Source: Acidobacteriota bacterium (GTDB taxonomy: Bacteria > Acidobacteriota > Terriglobia > Acidiferrales > UBA7541). Taken from it: a DNA stretch of 21,268 nt. Below, piece by piece: positions 15,760-21,268 of the stretch. Below the pieces are notes generated by a model. The model made no database searches, was not told where the DNA came from, and saw only the letters and a program-made list of their open reading frames with translations. A program made the translations under genes and the position numbers. Every line of letters begins with the position of its first letter. The stretch's first letter is position 1. The stretch is taken from assembly GCA_003224075.1 (NCBI GenBank), contig QHYF01000009.1, positions 1 through 21,268 of the forward strand. Direction: 5' to 3'.

Positions 15760-16711
15760 AGTTTCCCTTTCCGGACCCGATAGCCACGGAGGCAGGTTGA
15801 CGAAGTTGATCCAGAAGCGTGGCTAAATCGCGCAGCACCGTTTCCACCGAAGGAGCGCTGTTTGGTCGCCCCGAACCGTCAACGGGCGCCGTGGGCTCAA
15901 TACTGTCCAGCCCAAATTCGCGTGCAACTCCGTCAACATGAGCGGCGGTGACGAGCTTTTGTTCATCGGCGAAAGAGTTGATCAATGCGTGTTCGCAAAG
16001 CACGTTAATCACTCGTGGGATTCCCCGTGCGTGGTGATATATGCTTTCTATGGCTTCAGGAGAAAAAATAGGCCCGCTGTTTGCTCCCGCGATTCGCAGA
16101 CGTTCTGCGATGTAGCCTCGCGTTTCCTCCAGCGACAATGCGCTTGTCCGGCAGAGCACCGTAATCCTCTGGCGCAGCTGGCGCAGGTGCGGAAGTTTGA
16201 GTCTTTCTTCGAGTTCCGGCTGGCCCGATAGCACAACCTGCAGCAGTTTCTCGCTCGAAGTCTCAAGGTTGGTGAGGAAGCGGATTTGTTCGAGGACTTG
16301 AGGTGAAAGACTCTGCGCCTCGTCCACGATCAATACTGTTATTTGCCCTGCGCGGTACTTGTCCAGGAGCCAACGGTTGAGCCGTATTAAGATCTCGCTC
16401 TTCGTGCGCGATTCGCAGGGGATCCCTAGATCGGCCATCAAACATTCAAATAACTCCGTGGTGCTCAGGTGCGTGTTGAATATGAACGCGGTGGCGGCGC
16501 GATTGTGATGCAGCCAATCGAGCAGCATATTGAGCAGCATGGTTTTCCCGGTTCCCACCTCGCCGGTCAGCAGGATGATTCCCTTGCGGCTCCGGATCCC
16601 GTAGGCCAGACTGGCTAGTGCTTCCCGAGTCCCCGGCGTTAAGAACAAATACCGGGGGTCCGGGTTGACATTGAACGGATTTTCTCGCAAGCCAAAAAAC
16701 TTTTTATACAT
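15743..16711 (-). CDS. ExeA/GspA-like AAA ATPase, XrtA-associated type
   Basis: A 322-residue AAA-family ATPase. The N-terminus MYKKFFGLRENPFNVNPDPR is the typical opening of ExeA/GspA-like ATPases and of the ATPase in exosortase-A-associated EPS loci (TIGR03015). Walker A is GEVGTGKT (50-57) and Walker B is VLIVDEAQ (126-133), followed by LSGQPEL (161-167), LRQRI, and the sensor-2 region GIPRVINVLCEHALI. The tail after about residue 275 is Pro/Ser-rich and not conserved. Its exact function in EPS export is unknown to me; its place between the Wzz-like gene (4-nt gap) and the kinase gene (17-nt overlap) implies a role in assembly or secretion. No membrane segment is visible. Confidence 0.9.
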   Translation of the reverse strand: MYKKFFGLRENPFNVNPDPRYLFLTPGTREALASLAYGIRSRKGIILLTGEVGTGKTMLLNMLLDWLHHNRAATAFIFNTHLSTTELFECLMADLGIPCESRTKSEILIRLNRWLLDKYRAGQITVLIVDEAQSLSPQVLEQIRFLTNLETSSEKLLQVVLSGQPELEERLKLPHLRQLRQRITVLCRTSALSLEETRGYIAERLRIAGANSGPIFSPEAIESIYHHARGIPRVINVLCEHALINSFADEQKLVTAAHVDGVAREFGLDSIEPTAPVDGSGRPNSAPSVETVLRDLATLLDQLRQPASVAIGSGKGNYEPYS

Positions 16712-16715
16712 TTGT

Positions 16716-18245
16716 CTATTTCCAGGATGCAGCTGGCGAGCTATGCCCGGCTCGCCCCGCCGGTATCCTCCCGTTGGTCCAGCTGTGATCCCTCTTCCCG
16801 TTCCCGGTCTGTGAGATTATCGCTAGCGTCGGCACTCCGAGATGAACCTCGACGTCGTGTCTGGTTCGTATTGACTTGTCGCGAGACTCTGACAAATGCG
16901 CCATTCCCACTCCCAACGCCAGCCCGGCGCAGAGCCCGCCAAAACCGAAGAGCTGACGGTTCGGGAAAGAAGGCCGTTCCGGCAAACTGGGCGGATCCAG
17001 CACGCGAAACTTTTCGGCTTGTTGACGGCTTTCCAGCTCGGTGGCCATTTGTGACTCGTTCCGCTTCTTGAGAAGATCGTTGTAGAAACCAAGCGCAGTT
17101 TGATAGTCCCGAGTCAACGCTTTGAATTCCTGCTGGATCACTGGGCTCAATTGCATCCGGCTTTGAAATACCCTAATTTGCCGCTCAAGCTGCTCCTGCT
17201 CTTGCGTTTTTTGGCTGATGCTCATCTCTACTTGATGGAGCTGCGCGCGTAGCTGCTGAATCTGCGGCGGCTCAACGATTGAAGCCCTGGATTTCTGTTC
17301 GCTGGGCGCACCCTGGTCCTGCGTGGCTGTCTCCTCAATCTGCTTCTGTAACTGGGCAATTTCATGTTTGAGTTTCACAACGCTTGGGTGCTTGTCCGTG
17401 TAACTCCTTTGCAGCGACACAAGCTTGCTTTGCATCTCGCTGAGTTGTTGCTCCAGCGTCTGCGGATTTTGGCCGTTGGCGGACGATTTCAATGCTGCGA
17501 GCTGCTGAGTCAATAGCGATTCGACAAAGGTTTTTTCCTGCCTGGCCTGGTTGAGCCCCTGGGTGACGGCTTCGAGCTGCGGGGTCATGCCGGTCAGCAA
17601 GGTAAGATTGGTCTTCTCATCCTCGGGAAGTGCTCCCATGTTGCGGCTCTGGAAGGCGGCTAGCTTGGCGTCCTGCTCGTCCAGTTTGGCTTTCGCTTCT
17701 TCCAGCTGTTTAGCTAAAAATTGAGTTGTATCCTCGGCCTGTTGTTGGCGGAGATGAAGGTTCTGTTCCATAAACATGGAGGTAATCTCGGTGCAGACCT
17801 GTTGAGCCAGCCGCGCCTCGCTGAGGGTCACGTCCACCGTGAAACCGGGCAGGCCGCGGGATAATGTCCCTGGCATGGGGTTCAGCGGGGCCACTTTGAT
17901 CGACTTTTTCAGCCACTCTATCAGTACCTCCGTCGGGACGCGGCCAACATCCTTCTTGTACAGATTGAATTGCTCCACGAGATGTTGCAGCCGCGTGCGG
18001 CTGAGTATCTGCCCCTGCATGCTGGCTAAGCGCTGGTTCACGTCTTCATTGACTACCGGCTTTACATAACTATCTGGTACGGCCGGTTCTTCAACCAAGA
18101 CCATCGTGTGCGACGTATATTGGGCCGGCAGAACCAGAGACAGCAGATAGCCGGCTACTGCTCCCAGGATTGCTGGAATAATAAGCAATCGGCGCCGTCG
18201 AAGCAGAAGCCCCCAGTAATCCTGAACACCCAACTCGCGATGCAC
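16716..18245 (-). CDS. GumC/Wzz-type polysaccharide chain-length (co-polymerase) protein
   Basis: About 509 residues. The N-terminus HRELGVQDYWGLLLRRRR leads into a first membrane helix (residues ~20-42), then the Wzz domain motif QYTSHTMVLVEEPAVPDSYV. A long periplasmic Gln/Glu/Lys-rich coiled coil spans roughly residues 170-400, including the GumC-type stretch SYTDKHPSVVKLKHEIAQLQ. Near the end come the proline-rich DPPSLPERPSFPNRQ and a second membrane helix. The protein lacks an ATP-binding domain; the separate kinase downstream supplies it. An in-frame GTG at 18251 also exists, but GTG 18245 has AAGGAG with a 5-nt spacer and is the better start. Together with the Wza-like protein it should bridge the periplasm and set chain length. 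Confidence 0.9.
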   Translation of the reverse strand: MHRELGVQDYWGLLLRRRRLLIIPAILGAVAGYLLSLVLPAQYTSHTMVLVEEPAVPDSYVKPVVNEDVNQRLASMQGQILSRTRLQHLVEQFNLYKKDVGRVPTEVLIEWLKKSIKVAPLNPMPGTLSRGLPGFTVDVTLSEARLAQQVCTEITSMFMEQNLHLRQQQAEDTTQFLAKQLEEAKAKLDEQDAKLAAFQSRNMGALPEDEKTNLTLLTGMTPQLEAVTQGLNQARQEKTFVESLLTQQLAALKSSANGQNPQTLEQQLSEMQSKLVSLQRSYTDKHPSVVKLKHEIAQLQKQIEETATQDQGAPSEQKSRASIVEPPQIQQLRAQLHQVEMSISQKTQEQEQLERQIRVFQSRMQLSPVIQQEFKALTRDYQTALGFYNDLLKKRNESQMATELESRQQAEKFRVLDPPSLPERPSFPNRQLFGFGGLCAGLALGVGMAHLSESRDKSIRTRHDVEVHLGVPTLAIISQTGNGKRDHSWTNGRIPAGRAGHSSPAASWK

Positions 18246-18595
18246 TGCCACTCCTTACCTCGCTTTTCTAATGCTTGCCCTCGTGCGTGCGGCTGGGGTG
18301 CCGTGGCCCGCGGTTGCTGCCGAACGCGAATGCCAGTCGGGCGCAAACTTTCCCGCCAGGCACAACCTGCATGCCTGATCCTTAGAACGGCCCCGATCGC
18401 ACAATGCTCGACCTCCGTATGAACACTCCTCCGGGGCTCATTCACAACACAGCCTAATTGACCGCTCCCCAGTCAGCAATCAGGCGCGTTCCTCATATAA
18501 ATAGGTGTAAACACTGCAAACGGACGTAAGGGAATCACTGCAATTGCATTGCGAGGACTCATATACGCACACGACGTTGCACAAGAGCGTCTTGG
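18246..18595 (-). promoter_or_regulatory. Gap of about 350 nt with possible internal promoter and palindrome
   Basis: No convincing coding frame (a 96-codon minus frame is Arg/Cys-rich and resembles nothing). Near the upstream end is an AT-rich island (about 18491-18512; minus strand TTTACACCTATTTATATGAG). It could hold a -10-like TATATG, with TTGCAG 14 nt before it, although this spacing is shorter than the usual 17. Next to it are the perfect palindrome TGCAATTGCA (18539-18548) and two direct copies of CACTGCAA (18512-18519 and 18536-18543) with starts 24 nt apart. This arrangement suggests a regulated promoter for the Wzz-ATPase-kinase unit. It is an inference from composition and repeats, not a proven site. 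Confidence 0.35.
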
Positions 18596-19945
18596 TCAAA
18601 ACTTGTGCTCAGGCGCGCGGTAGAAAAGGCCAACGGTGAATTGGTTCCTGTCCAAGTCTGCTCCGAGTGGCACAGTCTGATTCACTCGCTGGCGCAGGTA
18701 GTTATATTCGGCATGCAAATTCAGGTTTTCGAAGAGCGGATGTTCGATGGCCATTCCGGCAGCTTGAGTGTCCACGGTGCCCTTTCCAAGGGGTCCCTGA
18801 AGCGAGACGGACCTTGCAGCCGAAGTGGTTATCGCTACGTCCCATTTCCACGCCAGTCGCTGCCGTATCTCAGCGCCCCCGTAAGTATTCGTTACTGTCG
18901 TTAGTAACCCCCCGCCATCTAAGACCTGGCGGCGCGCAGTCAAACGAAAGACGGTTTGATTCGAACGAAGAGTTAAGGATCCACCGCCGGCCGGGTGCCA
19001 TTGCATCGTTCTCAAGGTAATCAAGACGTTCCCTGGCTGGAGGGGATTGGTCGAGGCAATCAAAAACTGCCCTGTCGTGTCTGAGTACTGTGGTCCTGCG
19101 AAAATGCTCAAGGTGACGTGTGGCCCAGCCTCCCACAAAACGGTTAGGAACGCGTTGTGTGATCTGCCATGGGATGCCTGGCTGAAGCGAAGGTTCTGGA
19201 ACTGGTACTGTACTCCCGCGGTGAGGTGCCGTGTCACGCGATACTGATAGCTTGTGCCGCCCGTGTCGCTTTGCGTGTTGAAGAGGTTCGGAGCAACGCT
19301 TGTTAGTCCGCTCCCCGCGTTTGTGAATCGCCGAAACCCATGGCTGCCAGAAACACTGAAGAAGCTGCGCCGGCTCATCTCATACTCAATCCCGCCACCA
19401 GCTTCATTAGCCAGTTGCCGCGCGAACGGCGTAAAGAGTGTCGCATTCAAGTTGGAGGAACCACCGATCGGGAGAGAAAGATCCTGGTTGGCCCGCGGCT
19501 CTAGTACTCCGGTCATGTAGTCCACGGAATCCTTCAAGCGGAAAAGAAGATGCCGGGAGGCGTGAAATTCGTTGTCGAAGTCGAGATGATGATCGAACTG
19601 ATTGAAACCCTTGACCGTTCGATACAGTAAAGCGTTCGGACGGTATTCCAATCCCACTCCCCAGGAGGGCCGTCTGCTCCAGATACTGAAGAGGCCTCCT
19701 TCCTGAAACACATAGTCCCTTTGCCGGCGCGCGTTATTCGCGAAGATATTGTCGTCCCACGTCGCCTCGCTGTGCAGCTCGACGGCGAACCCATTGCCCG
19801 CGGCTTGCTCGCTCGCGTAACGTGAATCAGCTTTAGGCTCCTTTGGAGGCGGCGCTTCCTGCGCCTGAGCGCCAAGGGGAACACCGGACAAAAGAAAGGA
19901 CGCAGCTAGCCCAGCTAACGACATTTTTGTGTAACGCTTTGGCAT
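18596..19945 (-). CDS. Outer-membrane beta-barrel protein of the EPS locus
   Basis: 449 residues with a clear signal peptide (KRYTKMSLAGLAASFLLSGVP then AQAQE, cleavage near residue 29). The mature protein is made of alternating aromatic/polar strands, for example TWDDNIFANNARRQ, WGVGLEYRPNALLY, LLFRLKDSVDYMTG, GTSYQYRVTRHLTAGVQYQF and LNLHAEYNYLRQRV. It ends in QFTVGLFYRAPEHKF, with the C-terminal Phe expected for BAM-dependent insertion. This matches the outer-membrane beta-barrel (TIGR03016/BBP2-like) proteins that accompany Wza-like exporters in XrtA-type EPS loci, where a role as export pore is suspected. ATG 19945 begins 6 nt after the exporter gene's stop, with GTGAGG upstream, so the two are co-translated. 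Confidence 0.85.
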   Translation of the reverse strand: MPKRYTKMSLAGLAASFLLSGVPLGAQAQEAPPPKEPKADSRYASEQAAGNGFAVELHSEATWDDNIFANNARRQRDYVFQEGGLFSIWSRRPSWGVGLEYRPNALLYRTVKGFNQFDHHLDFDNEFHASRHLLFRLKDSVDYMTGVLEPRANQDLSLPIGGSSNLNATLFTPFARQLANEAGGGIEYEMSRRSFFSVSGSHGFRRFTNAGSGLTSVAPNLFNTQSDTGGTSYQYRVTRHLTAGVQYQFQNLRFSQASHGRSHNAFLTVLWEAGPHVTLSIFAGPQYSDTTGQFLIASTNPLQPGNVLITLRTMQWHPAGGGSLTLRSNQTVFRLTARRQVLDGGGLLTTVTNTYGGAEIRQRLAWKWDVAITTSAARSVSLQGPLGKGTVDTQAAGMAIEHPLFENLNLHAEYNYLRQRVNQTVPLGADLDRNQFTVGLFYRAPEHKF

Positions 19946-19951
19946 AGACCC

Positions 19952-20626
19952 TCACGGCACAATGACGGTGTCACCCGCCTGCAGCTCGATGTTCTGCGAA
20001 TCGTTCTTGCCTTGTGTCACCTGCTTGTAGTTGAAAGGAAGCGTCACGGTCGTCCCCTGGGGAGTCCGCCGGAGTACGTGGATCTTGGTGACTCTGGCAA
20101 AATCGCGGAATCCTCCTGCCTGCGCCAACGCATCCAGCACGCGCGTAGGTCTCAGCAATGGAAATGATCCAGGATGCTGGACTTCACCCATGACGCTGAA
20201 CTGCCGGCTTTTCATCTCCTCCACGACTACGGTGACCTCAGCATCCTTGATGAATTCGTGGAGTTTTTCAGCAATGGCCGCTTGCAAGCTGTCCGGCATC
20301 ATCCCACTGGCTTGTATCTCCCCAACCAGAGGCATGGTGATCTTGCCGTCCATACGCACCGACACCTTCTCGGAAACCTCCGGCTCGTGCAGTACATTGA
20401 TGGCAAGTAGATCGCCGGGCCCAATAACGTAAGTCGATTTTGCATTGGCAGGGTCGGATGGCGTGTTCGGGGCGGGAACATTCTGCTTGGACTGCATCCT
20501 TCCGGCTTGTTTCGGGGGACGCGAACTGCTCTCCTGGCTTTGTGCGCGAGCTTCCGCAATTCCGAGAATAATCAGCGCAACGACGATCAAATGCCGGATT
20601 CGCGCAGGGCAAAATTCACGACTCAT
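19952..20626 (-). CDS. Polysaccharide export protein (Wza-like, Poly_export/SLBB)
   Basis: 224 residues. A signal peptide (RIRHLIVVALIILGIAEARA, cut near ARAQ) is followed by a Pro/Ser-rich linker. The polysaccharide export domain starts at YVIGPGDLLAINVLHEPEVS and includes VRMDGKITMPLVGEIQASG. It is followed by an SLBB-like domain with FSVMGEVQHPGSFPLLRPTRVLDALAQAGGF and the end LQAGDTVIVP. No lipobox cysteine is present, unlike classical Wza. It is short and lacks a C-terminal transmembrane helix, as in the XrtA-type exporters, which fits a partner barrel encoded directly downstream. The open frame begins at 20683, but the ATG at 20626 has GAGGTG 6 nt upstream and directly precedes the signal peptide, so I use it. 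It is the first confident gene of the locus. Confidence 0.9.
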   Translation of the reverse strand: MSREFCPARIRHLIVVALIILGIAEARAQSQESSSRPPKQAGRMQSKQNVPAPNTPSDPANAKSTYVIGPGDLLAINVLHEPEVSEKVSVRMDGKITMPLVGEIQASGMMPDSLQAAIAEKLHEFIKDAEVTVVVEEMKSRQFSVMGEVQHPGSFPLLRPTRVLDALAQAGGFRDFARVTKIHVLRRTPQGTTVTLPFNYKQVTQGKNDSQNIELQAGDTVIVP

Positions 20627-21268
20627 CTTTGCACCTCGATGCTTGCTATTCGTTCGTGCCCTGGAGCGCATTGCAGTCGTCACCAGAGTGTAAAAACTTT
20701 GAATGCAAACCTACGCCAGCCTAGGAAGCAACGCCTAATCCTTCAATCCGGTGAGTACAGGAAACTCCGGGTAGGTAAACCTCCTAGGGCAGCACGTTTT
20801 GGTTACACGGCTGCTCGCGTCGTTGGATGTTGTTAACTCCAGCGCCTTCCTATGAATAGGAAACAGCGATGCGAAATACGGGGAAGATAAAAGGAACCGC
20901 CCTCGGTGACCAGCTCGTCGGGGCTGGCTGCGGCGAACTCACGGCAAAAGTACAGCACCTCTCGCGCTTTTGCCGCGCGTAGAACACAGCGCAGCCCAGC
21001 CCAGCACAGAGCCGACCTCGTGGAAACGGTATTCAAGTGAAGTGAAGATTCCGAAGTTGTCGTTGCCGACGCCCAAGAACAAGAAGCAAGAAGAGGTCCT
21101 AATTTTCTGAGGGGTTGGTCGTCAGCAGACACCCATCGGCGGTGACCACATCCGTATTGATGACGCTGTAGAGAGCGAGTGCATAGCTGTCAAAATGACT
21201 TTGCCGAAGCGGATTCAAGCTGCTGAGGGGGAGGAGGGAATTGATTCTGCTTATTGTTGCTTTTTGTT
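20627..21268. other. Region upstream of the EPS operon with no confident gene
   Basis: No frame here gives a recognisable protein. It should contain the main promoter of the operon, but I find no convincing -35/-10 pair. A TACACT hexamer at 20690-20695 (minus) lacks a matching -35. Two CCTAGG hexamers occur, at 20720-20725 and 20785-20790, separated by short inverted repeats such as GGAAACTCC (20760-20768). The right half (above 20.9 kb) shows broken, coding-like stretches, described separately. Confidence 0.4.
20940..21266 (-). pseudogene. Possible decayed or frameshifted coding remnant at right edge
   Basis: A minus frame is open from the right edge to a TAG at 21101-21099 and gives 55 residues ending in SYALALYSVINTDVVTADG and LLTTNPSEN. 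One base out of register after it, another frame open to a TGA near 20943 gives FLGVGNDNFGIFTSLEYRF, HEVGSVLGWAAL and so on. Both use codons with mostly C/G third bases and read like real protein, but neither has a usable start and I recognise neither. They could be two parts of one gene broken by a frameshift, the tail of a gene beyond the window plus chance, or simply noise. Confidence 0.22.

Noticed and set aside
18155..18445. 96-codon minus-strand open frame in the gap before the Wzz-like gene
   Set aside because: It overlaps the start of the Wzz-like gene in another frame, is rich in Arg and Cys, and has no family resemblance.
20702..20717. Sigma-54-like promoter (TGGC ... TGCA, minus strand) upstream of the export gene
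   Set aside because: The distance between the GG and GC elements is one base too short, which normally abolishes sigma-54 promoter function, and the flanking positions match poorly.
20700..20800. Plus-strand resemblance to a c-di-GMP-I riboswitch (GCAAACC, GGTAGGTAAACC)
   Set aside because: The conserved GGCAAACC, GNRA loop and CGCAAAGC elements are not all present, and no plus-strand gene follows.
20833..21132. 99-codon minus-strand open frame upstream of the operon
   Set aside because: The composition (Ser/Cys/Arg-rich) is unlike protein, there is no ribosome-binding site, and neighbouring frames look more coding-like over the same bases.
1..21268. CRISPR arrays, tRNA/rRNA genes, insertion sequences, transposases, phage genes
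   Set aside because: I saw no regularly spaced repeats, no transposase or integrase motifs, no terminal inverted repeats and no RNA-gene signatures.

Overview
The window holds most of one large, single-direction exopolysaccharide (EPS) locus. Every supportable gene is on the minus strand, so transcription runs from the right end (about 20.6 kb) to the left edge, where the last gene is cut. Amino-acid style, moderate-to-high GC and the gene set (Wza-type exporter, outer-membrane barrel, GumC/Wzz-type protein, ExeA-like ATPase, BY-kinase, AsnB amidotransferases, heparinase-fold lyase, O-antigen ligase with an 'ARPEDI' N-terminus) suggest a Gram-negative environmental bacterium, most likely Acidobacteriota (Terriglobia-like). 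That placement is an inference from family resemblance. There is no rRNA or other phylogenetic marker in the window.

Layout in transcription order. Right edge to 20.6 kb: no confident gene, perhaps decayed coding sequence. Export and assembly module, 20.6-14.9 kb: outer-membrane export protein, outer-membrane beta-barrel, a gap of about 350 nt that may hold an internal promoter, chain-length/co-polymerase protein, ExeA-like ATPase, and a BY-type tyrosine kinase with a C-terminal tyrosine cluster. Next is a gap with a 10-bp hairpin. Sugar-building module, 14.7-0.8 kb: AsnB-type amidotransferase, family 4 glycosyltransferase, GDP-mannose 6-dehydrogenase-like enzyme, GNAT protein, CelD/FemAB-like acyltransferase, a family 4 glycosyltransferase broken by a frameshift, heparinase II/III-family protein, a second AsnB-type amidotransferase, and another family 4 glycosyltransferase. 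Left edge: the N-terminal 261 residues of a multi-pass O-antigen ligase/polymerase.

How they fit together: sugars are activated and modified in the cytoplasm. A GDP-mannuronate-type uronic acid is probably made, and amidation and acylation of sugars are plausible. Glycosyltransferases assemble the repeat unit, the Wzy/ligase-type protein polymerises or ligates it, and the Wzz/BY-kinase/ATPase group controls length and couples to the Wza-like protein and the barrel for export. The composition strongly resembles exosortase-A (XrtA/PEP-CTERM)-associated EPS loci, yet no exosortase, PEP-CTERM protein, Wzx flippase or priming phosphoglycosyl transferase is visible. Those may lie beyond the left edge or elsewhere.

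The most notable points are the pairing of an AlgD-like dehydrogenase with two complete glutamine amidotransferases and a signal-less lyase-fold protein (possible amidated uronic-acid polymer), the frameshifted glycosyltransferase at about 7511, and regulatory-looking structure in three intergenic gaps.
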